Part shown: in pieces, positions 16,857 to 24,774 of the stretch
How positions within the stretch are numbered: position 1 is the first letter of the stretch
How the letters are laid out: each line of letters opens with the position of its first letter
DNA from: Chitinophaga sp. XS-30
GTDB taxonomy: Bacteria; Bacteroidota; Bacteroidia; Chitinophagales; Chitinophagaceae
NCBI RefSeq assembly: GCF_008086345.1
Contig: NZ_CP043006.1
Location: 4,090,032 to 4,154,031, forward strand
Reading direction: 5' to 3'
Length of the DNA: 64,000 nucleotides
Translations under genes and position numbers: made by a program
Notes under the pieces: generated by a model
The model's input: the letters and a program-made list of their open reading frames with translations, nothing else
Databases searched by the model: none
What the model was told of the DNA's origin: nothing

Positions 16857-17630
16857 CTAAGACGGAAGCTTAACTCCGGAAATCTCCGCGCACTTTTCAA
16901 TAAAACGTTCTTGTATCTCCCGATCTCTGCAATCAGGATGCACTTCCCGTGGCTGTTTGTGGTAGTAGTAGCCTCCGGACTGCAATACTTGCGGATCTCT
17001 TGATGTGGCTAACCATACCTGTGTCAGCGGAGCATCAGCAAGACTGTCGGGAGCACCTGGGCCGCCCATCTTCGTGGCTACCCATCCCGGCTCCAAAGCA
17101 TTTGACGCTGTCCCCGCCCATCGGGCTGCCACCGCAAAAGCTAACAGGACGTTATGCAGTTTGGAATCGGCGTAGGCCTGAAATCCATTCCATGTTTTAT
17201 GTTCCCACAAAAGGTCGCTGAGACTGCTATCCCCGTCACGGTGAAGCCCGCTGCTCATATAAATCAGCCTTTTCGGTTTTTCTATAAGGGCAGTAAGGAT
17301 GTACGGCGACAGGCTGTTTATGGCGAAAACATGCGGCAGGCCGTCTTCGGTTATTATTTTTCGGGATTCTCTGTATCCGACAGCCGCATTGTGGATAACG
17401 GCGTCGAACCGGCCTGTTGCGTTTGCTTTCTCTGCCAGAGCTATTGTTTCGGCTATGCTGGAAAGGTCTGCAGTAAGTACAGCTTCGGCATTGGGGTTGG
17501 CTTTAAGTGCATCTTCAGCTCTCTGTTCGTTTCTGGCATGCAACACTACCTGATGACCATCATTTATCAATAGGCTTGCGGCCATCATACCGAGCCCGTC
17601 CGACGAGCCTGTAATGAATATTCGTCCCAT
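16857..17630 (-). CDS. SDR family oxidoreductase
   Basis: Start taken at ATG 17630 (MGRIFITGSSDGLG), which places the cofactor loop at the usual distance from the N-terminus; a longer start at 17657 is possible. 257 residues, with IHNAAVG in place of NNAG, Ser in LIYMSSGLH and YADSK as YxxxK. The QSGGYYYHKQPREVHPDCRDREIQ tail resembles the extended C-terminus of retinol dehydrogenase/protochlorophyllide reductase-like SDRs. Single-gene unit with its own operator-bearing promoter (17669-17723). A 124-bp spacer follows before the next gene. Confidence 0.9.
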   Translation of the reverse strand: MGRIFITGSSDGLGMMAASLLINDGHQVVLHARNEQRAEDALKANPNAEAVLTADLSSIAETIALAEKANATGRFDAVIHNAAVGYRESRKIITEDGLPHVFAINSLSPYILTALIEKPKRLIYMSSGLHRDGDSSLSDLLWEHKTWNGFQAYADSKLHNVLLAFAVAARWAGTASNALEPGWVATKMGGPGAPDSLADAPLTQVWLATSRDPQVLQSGGYYYHKQPREVHPDCRDREIQERFIEKCAEISGVKLPS

Positions 17631-17668
17631 TTTGTTTGTATTTATCTTGTTTAACAATTTTTACAAGA

Positions 17669-17723
17669 CAAAGGTATTTTGGGTGAATTATTCTATTCTT
17701 GCGCCAGTTAAAGGAAGAGTTGC
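17669..17723 (-). promoter_or_regulatory. Promoter with AraC-type direct-repeat operator (GCAAC/GCAAG)
   Basis: On the minus strand GCAAC (17723-17719) and GCAAG (17702-17698) lie 21 bp apart. Then 21 bp follow to TACCTTTG (17676-17669), a perfect -7 element, in front of the SDR starting at 17630. Spacing is identical to that at 16760-16814. The site begins a few bases after the stop codon of the AraC gene. Confidence 0.65.
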
Positions 17724-17728
17724 GAATT

Positions 17729-18655
17729 TTAAAGATGATGGGATTTACGGTATTGGATCGGGGAAATGCCTTCATGTTTTTTGAAGAAGTTACTGAAATG
17801 GGCGGTTTCTGTAAATCCCAGTTTATAAGTAATTTCCTTAACCGGTATGGATGCATTTTGCAACAGTGACTTTGCCTCTGTAAGTGTTTTTTCAGCGATC
17901 CATGCCATTATGTTTTTTCCGGTCTTGCTTTTAATCACGCTGCTCAGGTAATTGGGGTGCAGATTTTGAGCATTGGCATAATCCTGTACTCTGAAAGCCA
18001 TATCAATTTTACCTGAATTCAGATCACGGTAATGCTGTTCCAATAATCTTTTAAATGAAATGACGATCTGGGAGCTCCTGTTACCCTCATAGATAGGATT
18101 GTAATCTGTCCATATATGCTCCTTTATTTTAAAAAGCAGCACTGCCAGCAAATGACCGATAATTTTGTACCTTGAAGGTGTATTTTTTCTATACTCCTTC
18201 AATATTTGCCGGTTAATGCTATCGGTCTCCAGAAAAAAATTGTCCGTAACAACTTTTGGGCGAACGACTTCTGAGAGCAAAAAAGGAAAATCAGTATAAA
18301 CGTCTTCACCGATATATTTTTTCAGGAAGGTTTCGTCAAAAGTAATTAATACTATATCCTGAATTTCCCGCCAGCTAAACGTTCGGTAATTGCTTGGATT
18401 GGTGAAATAGATAGAATGGGGCTCTACTTCAAAACTGTGTTCATCAATACGATATTGCCCTTTCCCTTCTTTTACAAATAAAAAGGAAAAGAAATTAGGT
18501 CGAAAAGATGCCGATTTGTAAGGTAGTTCGAAGCCAACTTCGTTCAGGTTGAAAATGGTAAACCCTTCTGTAAGGTCAAAGAGACTTACCGATAGATTTA
18601 AAGCCTTGTAAAGTTCAAATAATGAGTTTGATTCGATTTGGTCTGTTAGTTCCAT
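17729..18655 (-). CDS. AraC family transcriptional regulator
   Basis: Start taken at ATG 18655: the earlier ATG at 18688 lies inside the -7 element (18686-18693) and would not be transcribed. 308 residues. The N-terminal cupin-like domain (FLFVKEGKGQYRIDEHSFEVEPHSIYFTNPS) is followed by two AraC helix-turn-helix motifs (VQDYANAQNLHPNYLSSVIKSKTGKN and VKEITYKLGFTETAHFSNFFKKHEGISPIQYR). It differs from the 10439 and 50480 regulators. Located directly upstream of two GCAAC operators, it is their likely activator. Confidence 0.92.
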   Translation of the reverse strand: MELTDQIESNSLFELYKALNLSVSLFDLTEGFTIFNLNEVGFELPYKSASFRPNFFSFLFVKEGKGQYRIDEHSFEVEPHSIYFTNPSNYRTFSWREIQDIVLITFDETFLKKYIGEDVYTDFPFLLSEVVRPKVVTDNFFLETDSINRQILKEYRKNTPSRYKIIGHLLAVLLFKIKEHIWTDYNPIYEGNRSSQIVISFKRLLEQHYRDLNSGKIDMAFRVQDYANAQNLHPNYLSSVIKSKTGKNIMAWIAEKTLTEAKSLLQNASIPVKEITYKLGFTETAHFSNFFKKHEGISPIQYRKSHHL

Positions 18656-18685
18656 GTTTATTAAAAGACTTAAGTCTGATTTGCC

Positions 18686-18693
18686 CAAATTTA
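18686..18693 (-). promoter_or_regulatory. -7 element of the AraC gene
   Basis: TAAATTTG on the minus strand, a perfect TAnnTTTG, 31 bp upstream of the ATG at 18655. No good TTG is found at -33. Confidence 0.5.
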
Positions 18694-19080
18694 CCGATTT
18701 GAAATTTACTTTGATGTGCTGTTTTTTTGCAGACGCTTCAATTTAGGATAAATCTTGGTTCGATCCCTTTCGCGTTCAACTATATCCAGGATCCGGTCCA
18801 CTCATTTAACGGCTATCGGGACTTTACAGCAAAACCGGGGGGCTGAGTTCTCCTAGGTATTTGTGAACATGTAAATGTTCGCTTCTCGTGACGAAAACCC
18901 TTTGTTCCAAAACCTAAGTAAGTAAGGGATCACAAAGTATTATTCGTAACTTTGCACAAGAGTGAGTATTTGCCCAAAACGACTCAATGTAAATCATTCT
19001 GTCTGTTAACCGATTCGTTAACCTAGGTTGAAGAGCGATAGAAAATAGCGCCTAAGAACATATAAGCACCATATACAGGA
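18694..19080. other. Non-coding right end of the tRNA-Lys island
   Basis: No gene can be supported here. Visible elements: an inverted repeat GAACAT/ATGTTC near 18863-18878, the doubled palindrome GTTAAC around 19006-19023, two copies of CCTAGGT near 18852 and 19023, and a lone -7-like TAACTTTG (18947-18954) with no gene behind it. The position directly inside the right attachment copy is where recombinase arm-type sites or a lost integrase would be expected. Confidence 0.45.
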
Positions 19081-19095
19081 TCCCAGCGGAATCAC
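19081..19095 (+). repeat. Right attachment-site copy (tRNA-Lys 3' end duplicate)
   Basis: TCCCAGCGGAATCAC, exactly as in the tRNA 3' end at 10352-10366, in the same orientation, 8.7 kb away. No tRNA body precedes it. It defines the right border of the island. Confidence 0.7.
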
Positions 19096-19100
19096 GAATG

Positions 19101-19128
19101 TGGCGTCTTTTAGACGCCATTCTTGTTT
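19101..19128 (+). terminator. Probable original terminator of tRNA-Lys, now separated from it
   Basis: TGGCGTCT (19101-19108), loop TTT, AGACGCCA (19112-19119), then TTCTTGTTT. It follows the right attachment copy at the same distance at which the present terminator follows the tRNA, as expected if the island inserted between the tRNA and its terminator. Confidence 0.6.
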
Positions 19129-19256
19129 AAAGCCCTCACTGGTATCAGCTTTCAACAAATAAGTAGTCTGAACGGATTTCAATCAATTCCGTTAAAAAAG
19201 CTATCAGTATATTATTTTTCAAACCATCTGGCGAATAATACCATAATTTTTATCTC

Positions 19257-20108
19257 ATGAACCGATTTGTTAATTTCATCGCGATTATTCTTATGCTGCA
19301 ATCTTGTAGTCAGGTTGCTATTGTAGAGCAACCTGAGGTTCTTGAAAAAAACAGCAAATTTGATCTGGAAATGATAAGTTTTCAGGAAGACGTACCTGGA
19401 CTTTATGCTAAACATGTTTTAGTAGATGACTTTGAACATGATAGTTTACATGATGGTGCATTAACGGATGAAATGTTGCGCTATAAGATCAACAACACTA
19501 TTTCCGATGCCTTTGACCTGGAAGTGCCGCAAAAGAATTTCGGGTTCGTGTATAGAAGTCCCACCCTGGACAGCGTTGCTCAATTTCAAAATATATACTT
19601 TAAAAACCTCTCCACGCTGGCCGATAGTACAAAAAAACCTGTCGCATTTTTTTCCGAAACCGAGGTAAAAACGGAAAAAGAGCAGCAGGATTTTCTGGCA
19701 ACGATAAAAAGCAAGTACGGGGAGCCGAAATATGCTTTTTTCATAGATCATAGTTATAAGCTCTGCTCTTATGAATGGATCTTAACAGACAGAACTTTGG
19801 AAATCCAAACCTCATTTGGTGTCCGTTTTTCTACCAGTTATAGTTCGGCTGAAGGGTTAAAAGAAACCTATTACCGGATAGAAGTGCTTATTATGGATAA
19901 CCATCAGAAGGAAAATATCTATAAGGCACACCTTTATGAATTTCCGGATAAAATATTGTATCACGGTAAATACCACAGTTATAAAGATTTCCAATTTGAG
20001 AAGTTATCGGTTTTCAGAGATGAGTTTCTTTTGAATTCTACCAATGAAACTTTAGTTAAAAATGAGCATGGTATTTACGACATCAGCAGGGTAGAAAATG
20101 AGCAATAA
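19257..20108 (+). CDS. Hypothetical lipoprotein
   Basis: 283 residues. The N-terminus MNRFVNFIAIILMLQSCSQ is a lipoprotein signal with lipobox LQSC, so it is probably membrane-anchored outside the cytoplasm. The rest is soluble, acidic and rich in aromatic residues (YKLCSYEWILTDRTLEIQTSF, then YYRIEVLIMDN), with no motif I recognise. It stands alone just outside the island's right border. Base composition is more AT-rich than the first 10 kb. Function unknown. Confidence 0.7.
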   Translation: MNRFVNFIAIILMLQSCSQVAIVEQPEVLEKNSKFDLEMISFQEDVPGLYAKHVLVDDFEHDSLHDGALTDEMLRYKINNTISDAFDLEVPQKNFGFVYRSPTLDSVAQFQNIYFKNLSTLADSTKKPVAFFSETEVKTEKEQQDFLATIKSKYGEPKYAFFIDHSYKLCSYEWILTDRTLEIQTSFGVRFSTSYSSAEGLKETYYRIEVLIMDNHQKENIYKAHLYEFPDKILYHGKYHSYKDFQFEKLSVFRDEFLLNSTNETLVKNEHGIYDISRVENEQ

Positions 20109-20192
20109 GCTTATGGTGAACAAATGAAAGAAACACGTATTGTTTGGAGTGACGGGTAAATTCCAAAGAACCTCAAAAAATAATTGCTATCC

Positions 20193-20226
20193 TTGCCCCT
20201 AAAGGGTTATTACGTATATTTGTGAG
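20193..20226 (+). promoter_or_regulatory. Perfect promoter inside a repeated 26-base block
   Basis: TTG (20193-20195), 19 bp, TATATTTG (20215-20222). Positions 20201-20226 match 25127-25152 at 24 of 26 bases (AAAGGGTTATT, A or G, CGTATATTTG, T or G, GAG). It lies 203 bp before the SDR start, which also has a nearer promoter, so what it drives is unclear. Confidence 0.5.
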
Positions 20227-20337
20227 CGATCGGCAATGGCAGGACGACCCCAGCCGACAGGACGATACCCGACACAAAGAAAAGCCGACCGCACAAGAAA
20301 GAATTTACCAAGCCACTCACCACCCAATTTTTCCAAG

Positions 20338-20404
20338 TGAGCCATACAAGAAAGAAAATTGAGCCATACAGGAAAGTTTGTTAAGTTTTTTACTCCCACC
20401 TTTG
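20338..20404 (+). promoter_or_regulatory. Promoter with long direct repeats upstream of the SDR-AraC operon
   Basis: TGAGCCATACARGAAAG occurs at 20338-20354 and 20360-20376, 16 of 17 bases identical, with a period of 22 bp. After 20 bp comes CACCTTTG (20397-20404), a one-mismatch -7 element. The arrangement mirrors the operators of the other SDR genes in this window. The likely regulator is the AraC protein encoded second in the operon. Confidence 0.55.
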
Positions 20405-20428
20405 CACCTGAACATAAACTCAATCACA

Positions 20429-21322
20429 ATGATAATTGTAATGACAGGGGCAACATCAGGTATTGGTGCAGAAGCCTTAAAACATTTTGTAGAATTGCCC
20501 GACACGAAAGTATATGCTGGTGTACGGGGAAGCGGACGTATTGTGCCTGAAGGAACAGCAATTCTTCCGCTTGACCTTTCTTCTTTAAAAAGCGTTAGTT
20601 CTTTTGCTGACAACATAAAACAACGTTTGGGAAATACTAAAATTGACATTTTGGTATTAAATGCCGGTATTCAAGCGACCGATAACAAACAACGAAGTGA
20701 AGAGGGTTTTGAACTGACATTTGCCACTAACCATCTTGCCCATTATTTGCTGGCAAGGTTACTCTTGCCGAATTTGGCAAAAGGCGGTAAAATTGTTATC
20801 ACGACAAGTGATTCGCACGACCCCGAAATCATTTTTTTTGGTCCGAAGACATTAGACCTAGAGGAATTGGCTTATCCTGATGAAAATAGTCCGAAAGGCA
20901 TGCGTTTCTATGCAACAACAAAACTCTGCAATCTTCTTACCGCACGCTCCCTTTCAGCCATAAGTTTGAAAGACGACAGCGGTATCAGTGTGATTGCATA
21001 CAATCCCGGGTTGACCGGAGATACATCCCTAATGGGCAAACAATCGGCATTTATAAAAATATTGCTGCCCGTTTTCATTCGACCGTTATTCTATGTGGTC
21101 AGTATGTTTAAACCTGCTTTCTTTATGGGGACAGCAAAACGTTCGGGCGAAGCGTTGGCAGAGCTTGCATTGGGTAAAGTTACGCTACCAACGGACAAAA
21201 TTTATGCATCACTTGTAAGGGGAAAGCTTACCTTTCCCAATCCTTCCCAACTTGCACAAGACAATAACACAAGAGATCTGTTATGGAAAGAGAGTGCTAA
21301 AATGGCAGGATTGCCTGAGTAG
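20429..21322 (+). CDS. SDR family oxidoreductase
   Basis: Start at ATG 20429 (MIIVMTGATSGIG), downstream of the -7 element; a longer in-frame start at 20378 would precede it. 297 residues: cofactor loop TGATSGIG, LNAGIQ in place of NNAG, Ser in IVITTSDSHD and YATTK as YxxxK. The extended C-terminus with YNPGLTGDTSLMG and SLVRGKLTFPNPS resembles protochlorophyllide reductase/retinol dehydrogenase-like SDRs. Substrate unknown. It forms an operon with the AraC gene 17 bp downstream. Confidence 0.9.
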   Translation: MIIVMTGATSGIGAEALKHFVELPDTKVYAGVRGSGRIVPEGTAILPLDLSSLKSVSSFADNIKQRLGNTKIDILVLNAGIQATDNKQRSEEGFELTFATNHLAHYLLARLLLPNLAKGGKIVITTSDSHDPEIIFFGPKTLDLEELAYPDENSPKGMRFYATTKLCNLLTARSLSAISLKDDSGISVIAYNPGLTGDTSLMGKQSAFIKILLPVFIRPLFYVVSMFKPAFFMGTAKRSGEALAELALGKVTLPTDKIYASLVRGKLTFPNPSQLAQDNNTRDLLWKESAKMAGLPE

Positions 21323-21339
21323 AAATAACTGATAAAAGG

Positions 21340-22176
21340 ATGAAAAAGCATACGAAGAACTTATTTTCAGATGCCATAGTCTATTCTCTGGATACAGAAA
21401 AGGAAACAGAATATGATAATCTGCTGGTCGAAAGTGTTCTATTATTGCAGCTTTCGGGTGAAATGACTTTTGAGACCTCCACCGATAGAATTACAGCAAG
21501 GTCTGGCGAAGTATATCTGGTAAGAAAGCACCAATTCGTGAAGACCACCAAAACTCCAAAAAATAACGAATATTATAAGGCTTTGATGTTTATTCTGAAA
21601 GAAGATATTCTGGGACAATATGCCCTGGAAAAGCAGTTGGAAACAACGGTGAAATATCACGGCAAATCAAATATCCTTCTGCCCGAAAGTACCTATTTGA
21701 AAGGGTTTTTCAACTCGTTGATTCCTTATACAGTCAATCCGAAAAGTATCGACCATCCGCTAAGTGAATTAAAGGTAAAAGAAGCGGTTGAACTTTTGTT
21801 GCTTGCAAAACCTGAACTTGAAAATTTTCTTTTTGACTTTTCCGAACCACATAAAATTGATTTGGAAAAGTTTATGATATCTAACTTCCAGTTCAATGTT
21901 CCGATTGACAGCTTTGCAAAATTGACAGGACGAAGTCTCGCAGGTTTCAAACGTGATTTTCAAAAGGTATTTAGTATGTCGCCCCGGCAATGGTTGCAGA
22001 ACAAACGACTTACAGAGGCTCACTATCAAATAGAAAAGAACGATAAAAAGCCGTCTTCAATCTATGTGGAACTTGGCTTTGAGAGTTTATCTCATTTTTC
22101 TTACGCTTTTAAAAAGCAATTTGGTTATGCCCCAACGGAACTAACAAAGATGAGAAAGAACAAAATATCGACTTGA
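21340..22176 (+). CDS. AraC family transcriptional regulator
   Basis: 278 residues. The N-terminal half is a cupin-like domain (SGEMTFETSTDRITARSGEVYLV). The C-terminal half carries two helix-turn-helix motifs, the first with FAKLTGRSLAGFKRDFQKVF, the second with IYVELGFESLSHFSYAFKKQFGYAP. It follows the SDR by 17 bp and so is co-transcribed with it, a likely self-regulating pair acting on the 22-bp repeats at 20338-20376. Confidence 0.9.
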   Translation: MKKHTKNLFSDAIVYSLDTEKETEYDNLLVESVLLLQLSGEMTFETSTDRITARSGEVYLVRKHQFVKTTKTPKNNEYYKALMFILKEDILGQYALEKQLETTVKYHGKSNILLPESTYLKGFFNSLIPYTVNPKSIDHPLSELKVKEAVELLLLAKPELENFLFDFSEPHKIDLEKFMISNFQFNVPIDSFAKLTGRSLAGFKRDFQKVFSMSPRQWLQNKRLTEAHYQIEKNDKKPSSIYVELGFESLSHFSYAFKKQFGYAPTELTKMRKNKIST

Positions 22177-22359
22177 AAACAGTTTCGATTACCGATTTAC
22201 TTGTCTTACAGATAGCTTCAATTTAACTTTCTTCTATCCCGTTTAATAGTTCTTCGTTCATCAGTGATAATAATTACCCGGTAAGCGTCACTGTAACAAT
22301 CCCTCCGACAACAACTAAAACTTCCCAACTTTTACCCCGACAAAATAATTGCATTTAAA

Positions 22360-22406
22360 TTTGCGCAACTCGAAAGTTGCACATATATTTGCAACCTGAG
22401 GGTTGC
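22360..22406 (+). promoter_or_regulatory. Promoter overlapped by two ArsR-type palindromes
   Basis: TTTG (22360-22363), 20 bp, TATATTTG (22384-22391): a consensus promoter. GCAACT-CGAA-AGTTGC (22365-22380) fills the spacer, and GCAACC-TGAG-GGTTGC (22391-22406) covers the end of the -7 element and the predicted start site. The arms differ only at the innermost base and the centres are 26 bp apart. Bound dimers would block RNA polymerase, which fits autorepression by the ArsR protein at 22425. Confidence 0.7.
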
Positions 22407-22424
22407 GCAATTAAATATTGAAAA

Positions 22425-22745
22425 ATGAAACAAGACTTATTCCAGGCCATAGCAGACCCAACACGCAGGGCCATTTTAACTTTAATTGCTGCTCAAGCGT
22501 TAACACCAAATGCAATGGCGGAAAAATTTGATATGAGCCGACAAGCCGTATCAAAGCATATTAAAGTATTGCAGGAATGCGAGTTAATCAAACCCGAACA
22601 TTCCGGCAGAGAAATTTATTATCACTTTAATCCAAAAAAAATGCAAGAATTTGACAATTGGCTAGCCAAGCTCAGGAAAATTTGGGAAATGCAATTCAAT
22701 CAACTCGACAACGTATTACTGACGCTAAAAAAACAGAGAAAATGA
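22425..22745 (+). CDS. ArsR family winged-helix regulator
   Basis: 106 residues, whole-length winged helix: DPTRRAILTLI, then MAEKFDMSRQAVSKHIKVLQECELI as recognition helix and REIYYHFNPKKMQEF as the wing. No Cys pairs of the metal-sensing type, so it belongs to the group that pairs with SRPBCC (AHSA1) genes rather than the metal sensors. The stop overlaps the next start in ATGA. Twin palindromes in its own promoter point to autorepression; the inducer is unknown. Confidence 0.92.
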   Translation: MKQDLFQAIADPTRRAILTLIAAQALTPNAMAEKFDMSRQAVSKHIKVLQECELIKPEHSGREIYYHFNPKKMQEFDNWLAKLRKIWEMQFNQLDNVLLTLKKQRK

Positions 22746-23242
22746 ACAACAATTTGCTATTTGATTTTACCGTTGACAAAGCAGCGAAAACGGTATTCAT
22801 AACAAGAGAATTTGATGCTGACCTTTCGCTGGTATGGGACGCATTTACCAAAGCAGAAATCCTTGACCAATGGGTGGCGCCTAAACCCTGGACATCAAAA
22901 ACAAAATTCATGGATTTTAAAGTTGGCAGACGAAGATTTTATGCAATGGTAAGTCCGGAAGGACAAAAGCATTGGGCTATTCAAAAATACACGTCCATTA
23001 ACCCCAAAACCAACTTCAAACTATTCAATGCTTTTGCAGACAAAGATGAAAACCCTCAATTGCCGGGTTCTGATTGGGATTATACGTTCAACGAACAAAA
23101 CGGAAAAACAAAGGTCAGTATTACTATTTATAACGAATCCCTTGCCCGCATGGAGAAGATGATTGAAATGGGCTTCACAGAAGGATTCAAGATGTCAATG
23201 AACAATTTGGAAAATCTACTGGCAACTTTATCCGGCAAATGA
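22742..23242 (+). CDS. SRPBCC (AHSA1-like) domain protein
   Basis: Start at ATG 22742, overlapping the ArsR stop by 4 bp (translational coupling). 166 residues forming one AHSA1/START-like domain: VFITREFDADLSLVWDAFTKAEILDQWVAPKPW at the front, GSDWDYTFNEQNGKTKVSITIYN in the middle and MEKMIEMGFTEGFKMSMNNLENLL as the long last helix. Such proteins form a hydrophobic pocket; ArsR-AHSA1 pairs are common in Bacteroidota and their ligands mostly unknown. Confidence 0.9.
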   Translation: MNNNLLFDFTVDKAAKTVFITREFDADLSLVWDAFTKAEILDQWVAPKPWTSKTKFMDFKVGRRRFYAMVSPEGQKHWAIQKYTSINPKTNFKLFNAFADKDENPQLPGSDWDYTFNEQNGKTKVSITIYNESLARMEKMIEMGFTEGFKMSMNNLENLLATLSGK

Positions 23243-23330
23243 TTTCCGTTGAAAATATTCTGAACGAACTTCTAATAGAACAACCAGTTTAACGATCTGG
23301 AAAAATACTAACTATAGCTATGACGACACT

Positions 23331-23783
23331 TTATTTCCCCAGCAACTCTAAGATCAGGTTGGCGACGGCCTCCTTATTGAGCTCGGGAATATCAGCTGAC
23401 AAAGCCTTGCTCACCGTTACTTCAGCACCTATTCCAGGGGCGGTAAAAAATACGGCATTGCTGGTCCCGAACGGAGTTTTTGTAGTCATCTGATATAGGT
23501 ATCCTTTCTGTTTTTCGGCACGGGCGTCTTTAATTTCCGTTGCACCCAATCCTTTCAATACTGCGGACTTACTGGACAATACCTCGTCATCCTCATTAAG
23601 ATAAAAGGATATCGTGAATGCATGCAATTTCGCTGAGTTCAGGGATTGTGATTTGGGTACCCTCCATTCGCAGCGGACGCTCTCTTCATCCACCATGTTA
23701 TCTGTCTGCTCAAGGCCGCTGATATAAGCTTGTACGCGTTTTGTAATAGCTGCTTCAGTGGGCAACTCATACTCCTGGGCCAA
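23331..23783 (-). CDS. Secreted hypothetical protein with a frame break in its signal peptide
   Basis: 150 codons open from a TTG at 23783, but the sequence VLAQEYELPTE is the end of a signal peptide rather than a true start. The missing part lies upstream in another frame: ATG at 23838 gives MIKHLLLFTFICFFF and then shifts out of frame in a pyrimidine-rich run (about 23795-23808). Deleting one base there restores a signal peptide ending in SVLAQ. The mature part (RCEWRVPKSQSLNSAKLHAF, NAVFFTAPGIGAEVTVS) has no recognised motif. Either an inactivated gene or a sequence error. Confidence 0.55.
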   Translation of the reverse strand: MAQEYELPTEAAITKRVQAYISGLEQTDNMVDEESVRCEWRVPKSQSLNSAKLHAFTISFYLNEDDEVLSSKSAVLKGLGATEIKDARAEKQKGYLYQMTTKTPFGTSNAVFFTAPGIGAEVTVSKALSADIPELNKEAVANLILELLGK

Positions 23784-23983
23784 TACGGAAAAGGAAGAAA
23801 AAACAAATGAACGTAAATAATAATAAGTGTTTAATCATCTTGTCATAATTGGTTTAATCAAAAATAAGGATTGAAAAACGTTTTCCTCCAAAAAAAGAAA
23901 GGATAAATGATTAATCATCAACTCCCTTGCCAATTTTATCCGGAAGAAGTGTTATATTCATATGTTAACAAATACCGTATCCA

Positions 23984-24774
23984 ATGGCAAAACAAACCTC
24001 CTTCTTTACCTTCACGGGTAAGGCCGGCAATATGATCGGCTATTACCGGGACGGTAAACACTACTTCCGCGGCATGCCGGAAACCGTCCGGCAGACGACT
24101 GCCACCCGCCGTGCCGCACAGCGCTTCGGCGCCGCCAGCAGCAAAGGCCGTCTTATCCGCAGCGCATTCGCCGGTGTGAACTGGATGTTCGTTGCGATGG
24201 CAGCCATATCAACCGCCTCAACAAAACGATCATCAAAGGCGGTATCGGCAATACCGGGGCCATCGCAGGCTTCCGCTTCAACCAGCACACGGGAACAGAC
24301 CGCTTCTTTACCGTAGCGCCAACACTCGCTGAGGACGGTATTTTGCATATTCCCCCGCAGGTACTGCCGCAGTTCAGGGGTATCACCATGCTGGAAGTAA
24401 AAGTGATCGCCACCCGCATTCATTTCGGGGAACGCCGGGTAACGGGCACGGAAACCGCTATGATCGAGCTGGATACCCGCGAGGCATTTGCGGGCGCGGC
24501 GCTGCATGTGGATGTGCCCGGCAAGGGAACGTTGATCGTAACCCTGCAGGTAAGAGGTATGTGCAGCAGCAGCGCATCTTTTAACCGGAAATACCTCGCC
24601 GCTGATATCATTGCCGTACAGGAGCCGCAGACAAAGCTGGTCTACCACAAACCCGGATACCAGCAAGCTGCGATGTTGCAGCAGCGGTGGCCATCACTGG
24701 CAGGCATTGCACATCAGCAGAAAATAGCCTCCGCATACACCTCCCCAACCCCGCCAGTCATCCAGCGGGAATAG
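23984..24774 (+). pseudogene. Hypothetical protein gene broken by a one-base frameshift
   Basis: Frame one opens at ATG 23984 with MAKQTSFFTFTGKAGNMIGY and RFGAASSKGRLIRSAFAG. At about 24173-24178 the sense moves to another frame, reading ELDVRCDGSHINRLNKTIIK through TLIVTLQVRGM to a stop at 24774. One missing base near 24176 explains it. Restored length would be about 263 residues. The N-terminus reads like a family seen repeatedly in Chitinophagaceae without known function; that is from memory and unverified. High GC compared with its neighbours. Confidence 0.6.

Noticed and set aside
18757..18767. GGTTCGATCCC resembling a tRNA T-arm
   Set aside because: The flanks do not form a T-stem or acceptor stem, so no tRNA or second attachment site can be supported.
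18947..18954. TAACTTTG as a promoter of a gene in the island end
   Set aside because: No TTG stands at the right distance and no open frame follows before the right border.
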